A stretch of DNA of 5,689 nt from NCBI GenBank assembly GCA_044426075.1, contig JAWXUT010000111.1, positions 1 through 5,689 on the forward strand, in the 5' to 3' direction. A model generated the notes under the pieces. It saw nothing but the letters and a program-made list of their open reading frames with translations, was not told the origin of the DNA and ran no database searches. The position numbers and the translations under genes are program-made. The number at the start of each line of letters is the position of its first letter. Position 1 is the stretch's first letter. This DNA comes from JAWXUT01 sp044426075. Its GTDB lineage: Bacteria > Bacillota > Clostridia > Christensenellales > DTU072. Positions 1 through 5,689 of this stretch are shown here, in pieces.

Positions 1-488
1 AAGTGCCAGTTGCAGTGCTATCTAAGGGTGGCAAAAAGATGCTAAGAGATTTAGATATTTTCAAAACTTTTGGTGACTTAATAACAGTTGGCGTGACCTT
101 AACATTTTTAGATGAAAGCAAAAGCAAGAGGTGGGAGCCATATGCAAGCACGCCTAGTGAGAGACTAGAAACACTAAAGATTTTGCACGAAAATGGCATA
201 AAAACTTTTGCCAGTTTTGAACCCACAATTGAGCCTCAAGAGAGCCTAGCACTAATCAGAAAAACATTAGAAGACAACAGTGTAGACCACTACAAAATAG
301 GCAAACTAAACAACTGTGGCAATGCAGATAAATGGCAAAATTGGGAGCAATATGCCGCCGACTGCATCGCGCTTCTCCGCCCCACAAACAAGCAAGTTTA
401 CTACAAACATTGCCTCCGTATCCTTGCCCCAAACATCACATTTACAAAAGAAGAACGCAACCCCGATGAGTTTATTGTCCGTGCATAA
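1..488 (+). CDS. Radical SAM protein, SPL-like (SplB/COG1533) family, C-terminal part
   Basis: This is the 3' part of a gene cut by the left edge. The first complete codon is GTG at position 3, which reads as an internal Val rather than a true start because conserved family sequence begins at once. Stop is TAA at 486-488. In the visible 161 residues I recognise the series typical of SPL-like radical SAM enzymes: LSKGG (6-10), GVTLTF (30-35), WEPYAS (44-49) followed by a PSER segment (51-54), FASFEPTIEP (69-78), DHYKIGKLN (95-103) and YYK (133-135). Family members bind a [4Fe-4S] cluster and cleave S-adenosylmethionine to make a radical, in the cytoplasm. The cluster-binding CxxxCxxC motif is N-terminal and would lie upstream of the window, so activity cannot be judged. 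The true substrate of this branch is unknown, and calling it a spore photoproduct lyase would go too far. Codons around 352-430 are unusually C-ending for this window. Confidence 0.8.
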   Translation, partial: VPVAVLSKGGKKMLRDLDIFKTFGDLITVGVTLTFLDESKSKRWEPYASTPSERLETLKILHENGIKTFASFEPTIEPQESLALIRKTLEDNSVDHYKIGKLNNCGNADKWQNWEQYAADCIALLRPTNKQVYYKHCLRILAPNITFTKEERNPDEFIVRA

Positions 489-610
489 TATGGGATATTA
501 TATAATAATTCAGCCCTTAAAAACAGAAAGCTCCAACCATCGCAAAATTATAGTTGAAAGTCATTGGTGTTTTACAAAACCAACAAAATGCAAATACTAA
601 ACAAAAACAA

Positions 611-639
611 TTGCTATTATTTTTAAATTATGATAACAT
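611..639 (+). promoter_or_regulatory. Candidate sigma-A promoter with extended -10
   Basis: TTGCTA (611-616) matches TTGACA at 4 of 6 positions. A spacer of exactly 17 bases leads to TAACAT (634-639), which matches TATAAT at 4 of 6. A TG dinucleotide at 631-632 lies one base before the -10, giving an extended -10 element. Transcription would begin near 645-647 and leave about 40 bases of leader before the ATG at 688. In such AT-rich DNA, partial matches arise easily by chance, so this is only the best candidate in the gap. It would make the large protease gene independent of the upstream gene. Confidence 0.4.
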
Positions 640-672
640 TATGGTTAGAGTAATTTATATTTAAAATGCTTA

Positions 673-677
673 AGGAG
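673..677 (+). promoter_or_regulatory. Ribosome binding site of the subtilase-LRR gene
   Basis: AGGAG inside TAAGGAGAAA is a strong Shine-Dalgarno match. It sits 10 bases before the ATG at 688, and a signal peptide follows immediately, so together they fix the start. An ATG at 666 lies upstream of this site in another frame and is not served by it. Confidence 0.85.
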
Positions 678-687
678 AAAAGTATTT

Positions 688-792
688 ATGAGTGGCAAAA
701 GTCAGATAAAAAGTAATGTAAAAAAAATAGCAATTGTGTTAGTTGTGCTTCTTGTGTTGGGATGTTTTAGCAGTATATGTTACAACTATGCG
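688..792 (+). other. Signal peptide region
   Basis: Residues 1-13 carry four Lys (K4, K8, K12, K13), followed by a hydrophobic core from I14 to about L24 (IAIVLVVLLVL). This is a standard Sec export signal. The cleavage site is unclear. One option is type I cleavage after S29-I-C31 or after A35. The other is lipoprotein processing before Cys26 in V-L-G-C, although Leu at -2 fits the usual lipobox poorly. Export is well supported, the processing route is not. Confidence 0.8.
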
Positions 793-3700
793 ACCACAGA
801 TACAGAATCACTAAAAGAAATGCAGCAAAGTGCTATTGAGAAGTTGAATAACAATGAGGGTGAGTATGACACGCAGTCTATTGTTTTAACTGATACAACT
901 TTAGAAGAGGCTACGGCATTAGCTGAAGAAACGGGTGGTTCATTGCGGACAAATTCTGATGGCACATTTGCAACAGTGACATTGTCTGATGAAACAACAA
1001 TACTGGATATTTTTTCTAACGACAGTTATTTGCAGTATATTGCACAAATGAGTGCGGATTATTATGTAGAAACTTTTGATGATGAAGAAGAGAGCACGCT
1101 AGAGCCAGCATCACCAAACTATGTTGTAAGTGATACATATTACAGTCAACAAACATATATTGATTATATAAATGTGGGTGACGCTTGGGGTGAAACGCTT
1201 GGCAGTGGCATTACGGTTGCAGTAATTGATACTGGGATAGACACTGATCATAGTGAGTTTGCTGGAAAGATAAGTGATTTATCATATAACGCAACAGACG
1301 ATAAAGTGGTTAAAAACAGCGATAATTGGTCGCTTATAAAAGATGAACTAGGGCATGGCACAATGGTTGCGGGTATAGTTGCTGCATCAATTGACGGGCA
1401 AGGCACAGTAGGTATAGCTTCAGACGTTGAACTTGTTGTAATTAAAGCAGAGTGCGATGCAAGTGGTACTTTTTCAAATGCATCTGACTTGGTGTTTGGC
1501 ATTTATTATGCTATTGAAGTAGGTGTTGATGTTATCAATATGTCTTTTGGTTTGGAAGTAGAATATGAGAGTGAAAATATTTTTAAAGATGCATTAGCAT
1601 TAGCTGTAGCAAATGATATAATTTGTGTTGCTGCCGCGGGCAACAATAGCACAACAGCTTTAACATATCCCGCAGCAGATGAAAATGTAATTGGTGTTGG
1701 CGCACTGGCAGAAGATAGCTATGAGTTGGCAGAATACTCTAACTATGGCGAGAATGTTGAAGTTGTTGCACCTGGCACAACAGCAACAACTGCAAAGAAT
1801 GGAGGATATACAATAGCAAACGGCACATCAATGGCGAGTCCTGTGGTTGCAGGAGCAATTGCACTATATCTAGCGGAAAACAAATATTCCACTTTTGATG
1901 ATGTTACTGAGATGTTGTATGCTTCTTGTACAGATTTAGGTGATTTAGGATATGACTATGATTATGGATATGGAATAATAGATATTGATGCCTTAATTTG
2001 TGGAGAAGTTGGCACAGTGACATTTAGTATGTTAACTGATGAAGTTGAAGATATAGAAATGTTATTTATAAAAGGTAAAACAATGCAACTATTGCCTGAG
2101 CCCGAAAGATTATACGCTATATTTGATGGATGGTTTTATGATATACATTGCGCAGAAGAACTTGCTTGGTATGAAGATGTATTTACAAGTGATTTAACCC
2201 TTTATGCGGAGTGGGCAAACGAAGATGATGGTGTGCCATATACATATGTTACGCTTGATGATGGCACAGTTGAAATTAGAAGCTATACTGGGCACAGAAG
2301 TTATATAACAGTGCCTGATACAATTGACGGTAAAACGGTAACAAGTATAGGCGATTTTGCATTTAGTGGTGAGAGCGGTTTTAAGGAAGTAAATCTGCCA
2401 GACACGCTTACTAATATTGGAAGATACGCATTTGAAGCGTGCTATAATATCACTTCAATGATAATGCCCGACTCTGTTCAAACAATAGATGACTATGCGT
2501 TTTTTGATTGCACAAGGCTTGCAAATGTGTACTTTGGTTCAAGCAGTAAACTTGCAACTATTGACAATTTTGCATTTAGAAACTGCGTTGCTTTAACTAG
2601 CTTTGAGGTACCTAAATCCGCAACATTAGTATCCAGTTCTGCGTTTTTTGGAGCAACAAATTTGCGTTCGATTACAGTTGTAACAGGTAGCAATTCATAT
2701 ATAAGTCAAGATGGCGTGCTACTAAATATCACAAAATCTACACTAGTTTGTTATCCCGCAGGTTTATCAACAAGCTACACATTGCCAAGCACAGTAAACA
2801 CAATTCAAAGTTATGCTTTTGGCTATGCAAAATTTACGGAAATAGAATTATCTAATGTAAATATAATTGAGGAATATGCATTTGTGTATGCGTCACTTGA
2901 GTCGCTTATAATTCCAGATAGTGTGGTATCTATTGGAGAATCAGCATTTCAATCTAACGGCAATTTGAGTGAGTTAAATATAGGTTCAAGTTTGACAACA
3001 ATTGATGAATATGTATTTAAAAGTTGCTCGATTAAAGAACTATTCATCCCCAATACAGTTATGGAGATTTATGAAGGTGCATTTTATGGTAATGGTATAA
3101 CCTCGCTTGAATTTGAAAGCGGAATGGTGCTTACAGAAATTTCTGCATATGCATTTTATGGTATAGCAGCTAGCACTATCACAATACCTGCTTCTGTAAC
3201 AAAAATAGGAATATATGCATTTTATAGTTGTTCTAATTTAGAAGAGTTGCTATTTGAAAGTGGCAGTCAGCTAAAAGAAATCGGAGGATCTGCTTTTAGT
3301 GGAGCAAAATCATTAGCGGAAATTAATTTGCCAGATGGTGTTGAAAAAATAGAACCATATGCATTTGCTTACAGTATAGTGGAGGAGATATATTTACCAA
3401 GTAGTGTTACTGATTTATATAATGCGTTTATTGGTTGTAGTAATCTGCAAAACATTTATATTAATTCAGGCTATTATACCAGTGTAGATGGTGTAGTATA
3501 TACAAGAAGTTATACTGCCGTAGTGCTGTATCCAATAGGAAAACCCAATACAGCATACACAATTTTAAGCGGTGTAACTACAGTTGGAGAATATGCCTTT
3601 ATTGGGGCAAAAAATTTAACAAGCATAAACTTACCAAGCTCTTTAATGTATATTAAAGAGTATGGATTTTCGGGTTGCAGTGGTGTATCCAGTTATGACT

Positions 3701-5689
3701 TGCCAGAAAGTTTAATATATATTGGAAGCTATGCTTTTGCTAGCAATAGTAGTTTAGGATATATTTTGATTCCAGATAATACCACAGAAATATCTAGATA
3801 TGCTTTTTCTTGTTGCTATAATTTAAAAGAAATTGCATTTAATGAAACTAGCAAACTTGAAAGAATCAGTTATGGCACATTTGCGAACACTGGCATAACA
3901 ACACTTACAATACCAGCCAATGTTAGCTCAATAGCACAATATGCATTTGCAAGTTGCAAGTATTTAGAAGAAGTTATTTTTGCGGCAAATAGCAAAGTTG
4001 CAAGTTTATCTGCATATTTATTTAATGGTGCAACAAGTTTAACAACTATTGTGTTTAATGAAGGAAGCAGTCTTAGCGATATTACAGCATACGCTTTTGC
4101 AGGACTCACAAGTTTAACAACCGTTGACTTCGGCAGTGCTGAAATTACTACAGTAGGCAATTACTCATTTATGTTTTGTGAGAGTTTAACAAGTGTTTTG
4201 TTGTCCGACAGCTTAGAGTACATTGGAAGATTTGCATTTTATGGCACAACAAGTATGATTACCATAAGTATACCTGCAAATGTTGAGTACATAGGGCAAT
4301 ATGCTTTTTATGGCAACAATGAACTATATGTATTGTTCCAAGGGGACCAACTACCCGAATATTTAGTTGAAAACTGGGATGTTGGCATAAAAGGATACTA
4401 TCTAGATGTTAAAGAGTTTTTTGAAATAGAAGACTGGATATATGCTGAATTAAACAGCGGTGGTATAGCAATTTTAGAATATTCAGGAACCGATACAAGT
4501 ATTAATTTTGACGAACTATCATTTGGTGGTGATATTTTAACAATAGGCGGATATTCATTCCAAGGTAGCACAGCAACTAGCATAGTATTGCCAAGCACAT
4601 TGCAAACAATATCATCATATGCGTTTGAATCAAGTATACTTGAAAGTGTAACTATACCTGCAAGTGTTACTTTTATAGGTAGAAACGCATTTAGTAAATC
4701 ACTAATTGAAGCGTTAACATTTGAAGAAGGCAGCAGTATTGCTACAATTGAGCAATATGCTTTTTCTGAAACTGTATTACTAGAAAGTGTATCATTGCCC
4801 GCATCACTAACAAGTTTAGGGTCATATGTATTCTATCAAAGTGGCATTACATCATTAACATTTGAAGAGGAATACTCGCTTACAGAAATACCTACTTACG
4901 CTTTTGCAGGAACAAAACTAACATCAGTTGATATTCCCGATTGTGTGAGCGTTATAAACCATGGTGCATTTAGGGATTGTAGATATCTTACTGATGTAAC
5001 ACTTGGCTCTTGTGAAAATTTGCAAATTATGAGTAACGTTTTCTACAATACAGCGTTAAGTGCAATTCATATCCCTGCAACACTAGAATATATTGGTGAA
5101 TACTCTTTTGTAGGATTAGAAAATTTAACAGAGTTTGTTGTAGATGAAGATAATAAGTATTACACCGCAGTTGATGGTGTGTTGTACAACAAAGAGGAAA
5201 CCAAAATTATCGCAATGCCAGCGGGTAAAACTGGCACATTCTACTTGCCACAAAGTGTTGAAGTAATTGGCTTTGGTGCGTTTGAAAACTCAAGTATAAC
5301 TGAAATAATATTTGATGATAACAGCAATCTATTGACATTTGGATATAGGGCATTTTATGGTGCAAGCATAACAAGCATTGTTGTTCCCGCAACGGTAATA
5401 TCAATTGACTACTATGCTTTTGCAATGTGTGATAAGCTAGAAAGTGTAATTTTTGCAGAAGGAAGCCAATTAACAGGTATATATGAAGGTGCATTTTACG
5501 GTTGTGGCAGTCTTGCAGAAATAAGCATACCCGATGCAGTAAGAGAAATACTAGATTATGCATTTTATGGTTGTGTGTCATTAGAAGAAATGCCCTTTGG
5601 TGAAGATAGTTCTTTAGTATCAATAGCACAATATGCCTTTGCGTATACAGGGATTAGCAATATTATATTCCCACAATATGTTACAGAAG
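688..5689 (+). CDS. Giant secreted S8 subtilisin-like protease with BspA-type LRR domains (3' truncated)
   Basis: The frame is open from ATG 688 to the right edge: 1,667 codons without a stop, so the C-terminus is missing. Domain order is signal peptide (about 1-35), probable prodomain (about 60-150), S8 serine protease domain (about 160-436), one Flg_new/InlB-type module (442-509), LRR block A (517-1207), a cap or linker (1208-1248) and LRR block B (1249 onward). The catalytic set is complete: Asp181 in VIDTGID, His223 in GHGTMVAG, oxyanion Asn319 in AAAGNN, Ser381 in NGTSMASP. These spacings resemble those of subtilisin, with no large PA-type insert. Subtilases cut peptide bonds outside the cell, and BspA-type LRRs in other bacteria bind host matrix or other cells. 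Joining them suggests a targeted surface protease, which is inference. The repeat part has few Lys/Arg and many Glu/Asp, Ser, Tyr and Ala. It probably has its own promoter. A wall or membrane anchor may lie in the unseen C-terminus. Confidence 0.92.
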   Translation, partial: MSGKSQIKSNVKKIAIVLVVLLVLGCFSSICYNYATTDTESLKEMQQSAIEKLNNNEGEYDTQSIVLTDTTLEEATALAEETGGSLRTNSDGTFATVTLSDETTILDIFSNDSYLQYIAQMSADYYVETFDDEEESTLEPASPNYVVSDTYYSQQTYIDYINVGDAWGETLGSGITVAVIDTGIDTDHSEFAGKISDLSYNATDDKVVKNSDNWSLIKDELGHGTMVAGIVAASIDGQGTVGIASDVELVVIKAECDASGTFSNASDLVFGIYYAIEVGVDVINMSFGLEVEYESENIFKDALALAVANDIICVAAAGNNSTTALTYPAADENVIGVGALAEDSYELAEYSNYGENVEVVAPGTTATTAKNGGYTIANGTSMASPVVAGAIALYLAENKYSTFDDVTEMLYASCTDLGDLGYDYDYGYGIIDIDALICGEVGTVTFSMLTDEVEDIEMLFIKGKTMQLLPEPERLYAIFDGWFYDIHCAEELAWYEDVFTSDLTLYAEWANEDDGVPYTYVTLDDGTVEIRSYTGHRSYITVPDTIDGKTVTSIGDFAFSGESGFKEVNLPDTLTNIGRYAFEACYNITSMIMPDSVQTIDDYAFFDCTRLANVYFGSSSKLATIDNFAFRNCVALTSFEVPKSATLVSSSAFFGATNLRSITVVTGSNSYISQDGVLLNITKSTLVCYPAGLSTSYTLPSTVNTIQSYAFGYAKFTEIELSNVNIIEEYAFVYASLESLIIPDSVVSIGESAFQSNGNLSELNIGSSLTTIDEYVFKSCSIKELFIPNTVMEIYEGAFYGNGITSLEFESGMVLTEISAYAFYGIAASTITIPASVTKIGIYAFYSCSNLEELLFESGSQLKEIGGSAFSGAKSLAEINLPDGVEKIEPYAFAYSIVEEIYLPSSVTDLYNAFIGCSNLQNIYINSGYYTSVDGVVYTRSYTAVVLYPIGKPNTAYTILSGVTTVGEYAFIGAKNLTSINLPSSLMYIKEYGFSGCSGVSSYDLPESLIYIGSYAFASNSSLGYILIPDNTTEISRYAFSCCYNLKEIAFNETSKLERISYGTFANTGITTLTIPANVSSIAQYAFASCKYLEEVIFAANSKVASLSAYLFNGATSLTTIVFNEGSSLSDITAYAFAGLTSLTTVDFGSAEITTVGNYSFMFCESLTSVLLSDSLEYIGRFAFYGTTSMITISIPANVEYIGQYAFYGNNELYVLFQGDQLPEYLVENWDVGIKGYYLDVKEFFEIEDWIYAELNSGGIAILEYSGTDTSINFDELSFGGDILTIGGYSFQGSTATSIVLPSTLQTISSYAFESSILESVTIPASVTFIGRNAFSKSLIEALTFEEGSSIATIEQYAFSETVLLESVSLPASLTSLGSYVFYQSGITSLTFEEEYSLTEIPTYAFAGTKLTSVDIPDCVSVINHGAFRDCRYLTDVTLGSCENLQIMSNVFYNTALSAIHIPATLEYIGEYSFVGLENLTEFVVDEDNKYYTAVDGVLYNKEETKIIAMPAGKTGTFYLPQSVEVIGFGAFENSSITEIIFDDNSNLLTFGYRAFYGASITSIVVPATVISIDYYAFAMCDKLESVIFAEGSQLTGIYEGAFYGCGSLAEISIPDAVREILDYAFYGCVSLEEMPFGEDSSLVSIAQYAFAYTGISNIIFPQYVTE
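865..1137 (+). other. Probable subtilase prodomain region
   Basis: Residues about 60-150 lie between the signal peptide and the catalytic domain. They include an acidic stretch with SIVLTD, EEATALAEETGG and DGTFATVTL (about 64-98), then an acidic linker (FDDEEES, 130-136). Position and size match the N-terminal propeptides that fold and inhibit S8 proteases until self-cleavage. Similarity to the I9 inhibitor fold is only suggestive by eye. Cleavage would fall somewhere between about residues 130 and 165. Confidence 0.5.
1195..1995 (+). other. Peptidase S8 (subtilisin) catalytic domain
   Basis: Residues about 170-436. All three catalytic blocks are present in order: Asp181 (AVIDTGID), His223 (LGHGTMVAGIV) and Ser381 (GTSMASPVVAGA), plus the oxyanion-hole Asn319 (AAAGNN). 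The substrate-pocket strand NMSFG (284-288) corresponds to NMSLG of subtilisin. His to Asn is 96 residues and Asn to Ser is 62, close to the subtilisin values of 91 and 66, so the fold should be compact and uninterrupted. The domain ends near a typical YGYGIIDIDAL closing segment (427-436). No active-site residue is missing. Confidence 0.93.
2011..2214 (+). other. Listeria-Bacteroides repeat module (Flg_new / InlB B-repeat-like)
   Basis: Residues 442-509 show the pattern of this small beta module of extracellular proteins: GTVTFSM at the start, K-G-K-T with downstream prolines (464-472), FDGWFYD (479-485) and the closing DLTLYAEW (502-509). It is a single copy and acts as a spacer between the protease and the LRR solenoid. 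The family recurs in secreted Firmicute proteins next to BspA-type LRRs. Its exact binding role is not known. Confidence 0.7.
2236..2364 (+). repeat. N-terminal cap module of LRR block A (copy 1)
   Basis: Residues 517-559 start with YTYVTLDDGTVEIRSYTG and end in IGDFAF. This is the usual opening of a BspA-type LRR domain: a two-strand segment, a short pause, then the first I-G-x-x-A-F repeat. A second module of exactly the same length (43 residues, no gaps) with matching Y, G, I, Y-[ST]-G and I-G-x-x-[AS]-F positions occurs at 4432-4560. This marks the start of a separate LRR block there. Confidence 0.7.
2671..2820 (+). repeat. Long DGV-type LRR repeat 1
   Basis: Residues about 662-711 form an extended repeat (F653 to F711, 58 residues) in place of the usual 22-25. 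It contains Asp675-Gly-Val in SQDGVLLN, then LVCYPAG (686-692) and YTLPSTVNTIQSYAF. This insert type is common in BspA-family proteins and adds a beta excursion to the solenoid. Two further copies lie at 3451-3600 and 5134-5283. Confidence 0.75.
3451..3600 (+). repeat. Long DGV-type LRR repeat 2
   Basis: Residues about 922-971 (F914 to F971, 57 residues) show the same layout as the first copy: YYTSVDGVVYT with Asp934-Gly-Val, then VVLYPIGK (945-952) and a TTVGEYAF return to the regular register. The distance from the DGV Asp to the next landmark Phe is 37 residues, against 36 in the other two copies. Confidence 0.75.
4309..4431 (+). other. C-terminal cap / linker closing LRR block A
   Basis: Residues 1208-1248 break the repeat rhythm after F1207. 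The segment ELYVLFQGDQLP (1212-1223) followed by VENWDVGIKGYY (1227-1238) resembles the usual end of a BspA LRR domain, where an aromatic strand, a Pro and an N-W pair precede the end of the solenoid. An acidic, aromatic stretch (KEFFEIEDW, 1242-1250) then leads into the second opening module. A true cap is likely but not proven from sequence alone. Confidence 0.55.
4432..4560 (+). repeat. N-terminal cap module of LRR block B (copy 2)
   Basis: Residues 1249-1291 (WIYAELNSGGIAILEYSG to IGGYSF) align without gaps to residues 517-559. Shared features are a Y-x-x-L strand, a Gly turn, an I-x-x-Y-[ST]-G segment and the final I-G-x-[FY]-[AS]-F. Sequence identity is low, so the duplication is ancient or reflects assembly from a shared module family. 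Confidence 0.6.
4534..5689 (+). repeat. BspA-type leucine-rich repeat array, block B (runs off edge)
   Basis: From residue 1283 to the end of the window, about 15 repeats are visible, with landmark Phe at 1291, 1313, 1335, 1359, 1382, 1406, 1428, 1452, 1474, 1532, 1556, 1578, 1603, 1626 and 1651. The array is cut in mid-repeat by the window edge. Here the alternation between a Pro-type row (IPxSVxxI, 22-23 residues) and a Glu/Gly-Ser-type row (FEEGSxLxxI, 24-25 residues) is particularly regular. The full number of repeats and any C-terminal anchor are not visible. Confidence 0.88.
5134..5283 (+). repeat. Long DGV-type LRR repeat 3
   Basis: Residues about 1483-1532 (F1474 to F1532, 58 residues) contain YYTAVDGVLYN with Asp1496-Gly-Val, then IIAMPAGK (1507-1514) and FYLPQSVEVIGFGAF. 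This is the only long repeat seen so far in block B. Its length equals that of copy 1. Confidence 0.75.

Larger units (their letters stand above)
489..687. other. Intergenic region between radical SAM gene and subtilase gene
   Basis: This is 199 bases of very AT-rich sequence. It holds a 12-base perfect palindrome (496-507, TATTATATAATA), a weak imperfect hairpin (564-583, TTGGT pairing with ACCAA), a candidate extended -10 promoter (611-639) and the ribosome binding site of the next gene. Neither inverted repeat is GC-rich or followed by a T-run, so I see no convincing intrinsic terminator for the upstream gene. I also see no tRNA-like or riboswitch-like structure. Confidence 0.6.
2341..4308 (+). 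repeat. BspA-type leucine-rich repeat array, block A
   Basis: Residues 552-1207 carry about 26 repeats. I counted the Phe of each Y-A-F-like landmark, for example F559, F582, F605, F630, F653, F711, F732, F754, F777, F799, F823, F845, F870, F893 and so on to F1207. Spacing is 21-25 residues except at two longer repeats. The consensus is roughly I-G-x-Y-A-F-x-G-C-x-x-L-x-x-I-x-[LI]-P-x-S-V-x-x, the LRR_5 / Treponema-BspA pattern. Such arrays form curved solenoids with a binding face. No single repeat is duplicated exactly at DNA level, so the array is old or diversified rather than freshly expanded. Confidence 0.9.

Noticed and set aside
496..507. 12-base palindrome TATTATATAATA considered as an operator or promoter
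   Set aside because: Such AT-only palindromes are expected by chance here, and no -35 box lies at a suitable distance.
564..583. Imperfect hairpin (TTGGT ... ACCAA) considered as a terminator
   Set aside because: The stem is only about 5 bp plus a weak inner extension, it is AT-rich, and no T-run follows on either strand.
316..600. 94-codon + strand frame overlapping the end of the radical SAM gene, including a 36-codon ATG frame at 490-600
   Set aside because: The first part is out of frame with recognisable radical SAM sequence. The ATG at 490 has no ribosome binding site, and its product shows no recognisable motif.
666..716. 16-codon ATG frame overlapping the start of the large gene, a possible leader peptide
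   Set aside because: No ribosome binding site precedes it. The AGGAG lies inside it and serves the ATG at 688.
1248..1502. 84-codon minus-strand frame
   Set aside because: It lies opposite the catalytic His223 region of the subtilase, whose motifs are unmistakable. It is a shadow.
2493..4598. Three minus-strand frames of 66-96 codons (2493-2693, 3870-4160, 4398-4598)
   Set aside because: All are antisense to clear LRR repeats and have low-complexity products without recognisable domains. They arise from the repeat codon pattern.
5207..5629. 140-codon minus-strand frame
   Set aside because: It is antisense to LRR block B. Its Leu/His/Gln-rich product is what reversed repeat codons give, with no start signal or domain.
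2341..5689. Regular ~70-base periodicity considered as a CRISPR array or tandem DNA repeat
   Set aside because: The period follows codons of a protein repeat (22-25 residues) in a continuous open frame, and the DNA units are not identical.

Overview
The window is AT-rich bacterial DNA (roughly mid-30s percent GC by eye). It holds the 3' end of one gene, a 199-base intergenic region with a plausible promoter, and the first 5,002 bases of a single very large gene that runs off the right edge. All support lies on the + strand. Shine-Dalgarno spacing, AT-ending codons, the standard code (no in-frame TGA) and the secreted subtilase plus BspA-type leucine-rich-repeat (LRR) architecture suggest an uncultured, gut- or rumen-type low-GC Firmicute of the Clostridia kind. 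That assignment is an inference from architecture and composition.

Left region (1-488): the C-terminal part of a radical SAM protein of the spore-photoproduct-lyase-like (SplB / COG1533) superfamily. The half carrying the Cys cluster lies outside the window. Next comes a gap (489-687) with no convincing terminator. It contains an extended -10 promoter candidate (611-639) and a good ribosome binding site (673-677).

Right region (688-5689): one open frame of at least 1,667 codons. In order it encodes a signal peptide, a probable inhibitory prodomain, a complete S8 subtilisin-type catalytic domain (Asp181, His223, Asn319, Ser381), one Listeria-Bacteroides type (Flg_new / InlB B-repeat-like) module, and then a long BspA-type LRR region (LRR_5-like). 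The repeat region consists of two blocks. Each opens with a 43-residue module of the same length and pattern (residues 517-559 and 1249-1291), and block A closes with a cap-like segment before block B starts. About 41 repeat landmarks (Phe of the Y-A-F motif) are visible, and three evenly built 57-58-residue repeats containing an Asp-Gly-Val motif interrupt the 22-25-residue rhythm.

Functional reading: the large protein is probably a secreted or surface-held protease whose LRR solenoid binds a substrate, host surface or neighbouring cell while the subtilase cuts. The radical SAM gene is a separate unit with no visible functional link. The most notable features are the size and modular duplication of the protease-LRR fusion and the alternation of two repeat types. 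I see no RNA genes, CRISPR arrays, insertion sequences or toxin-antitoxin genes.
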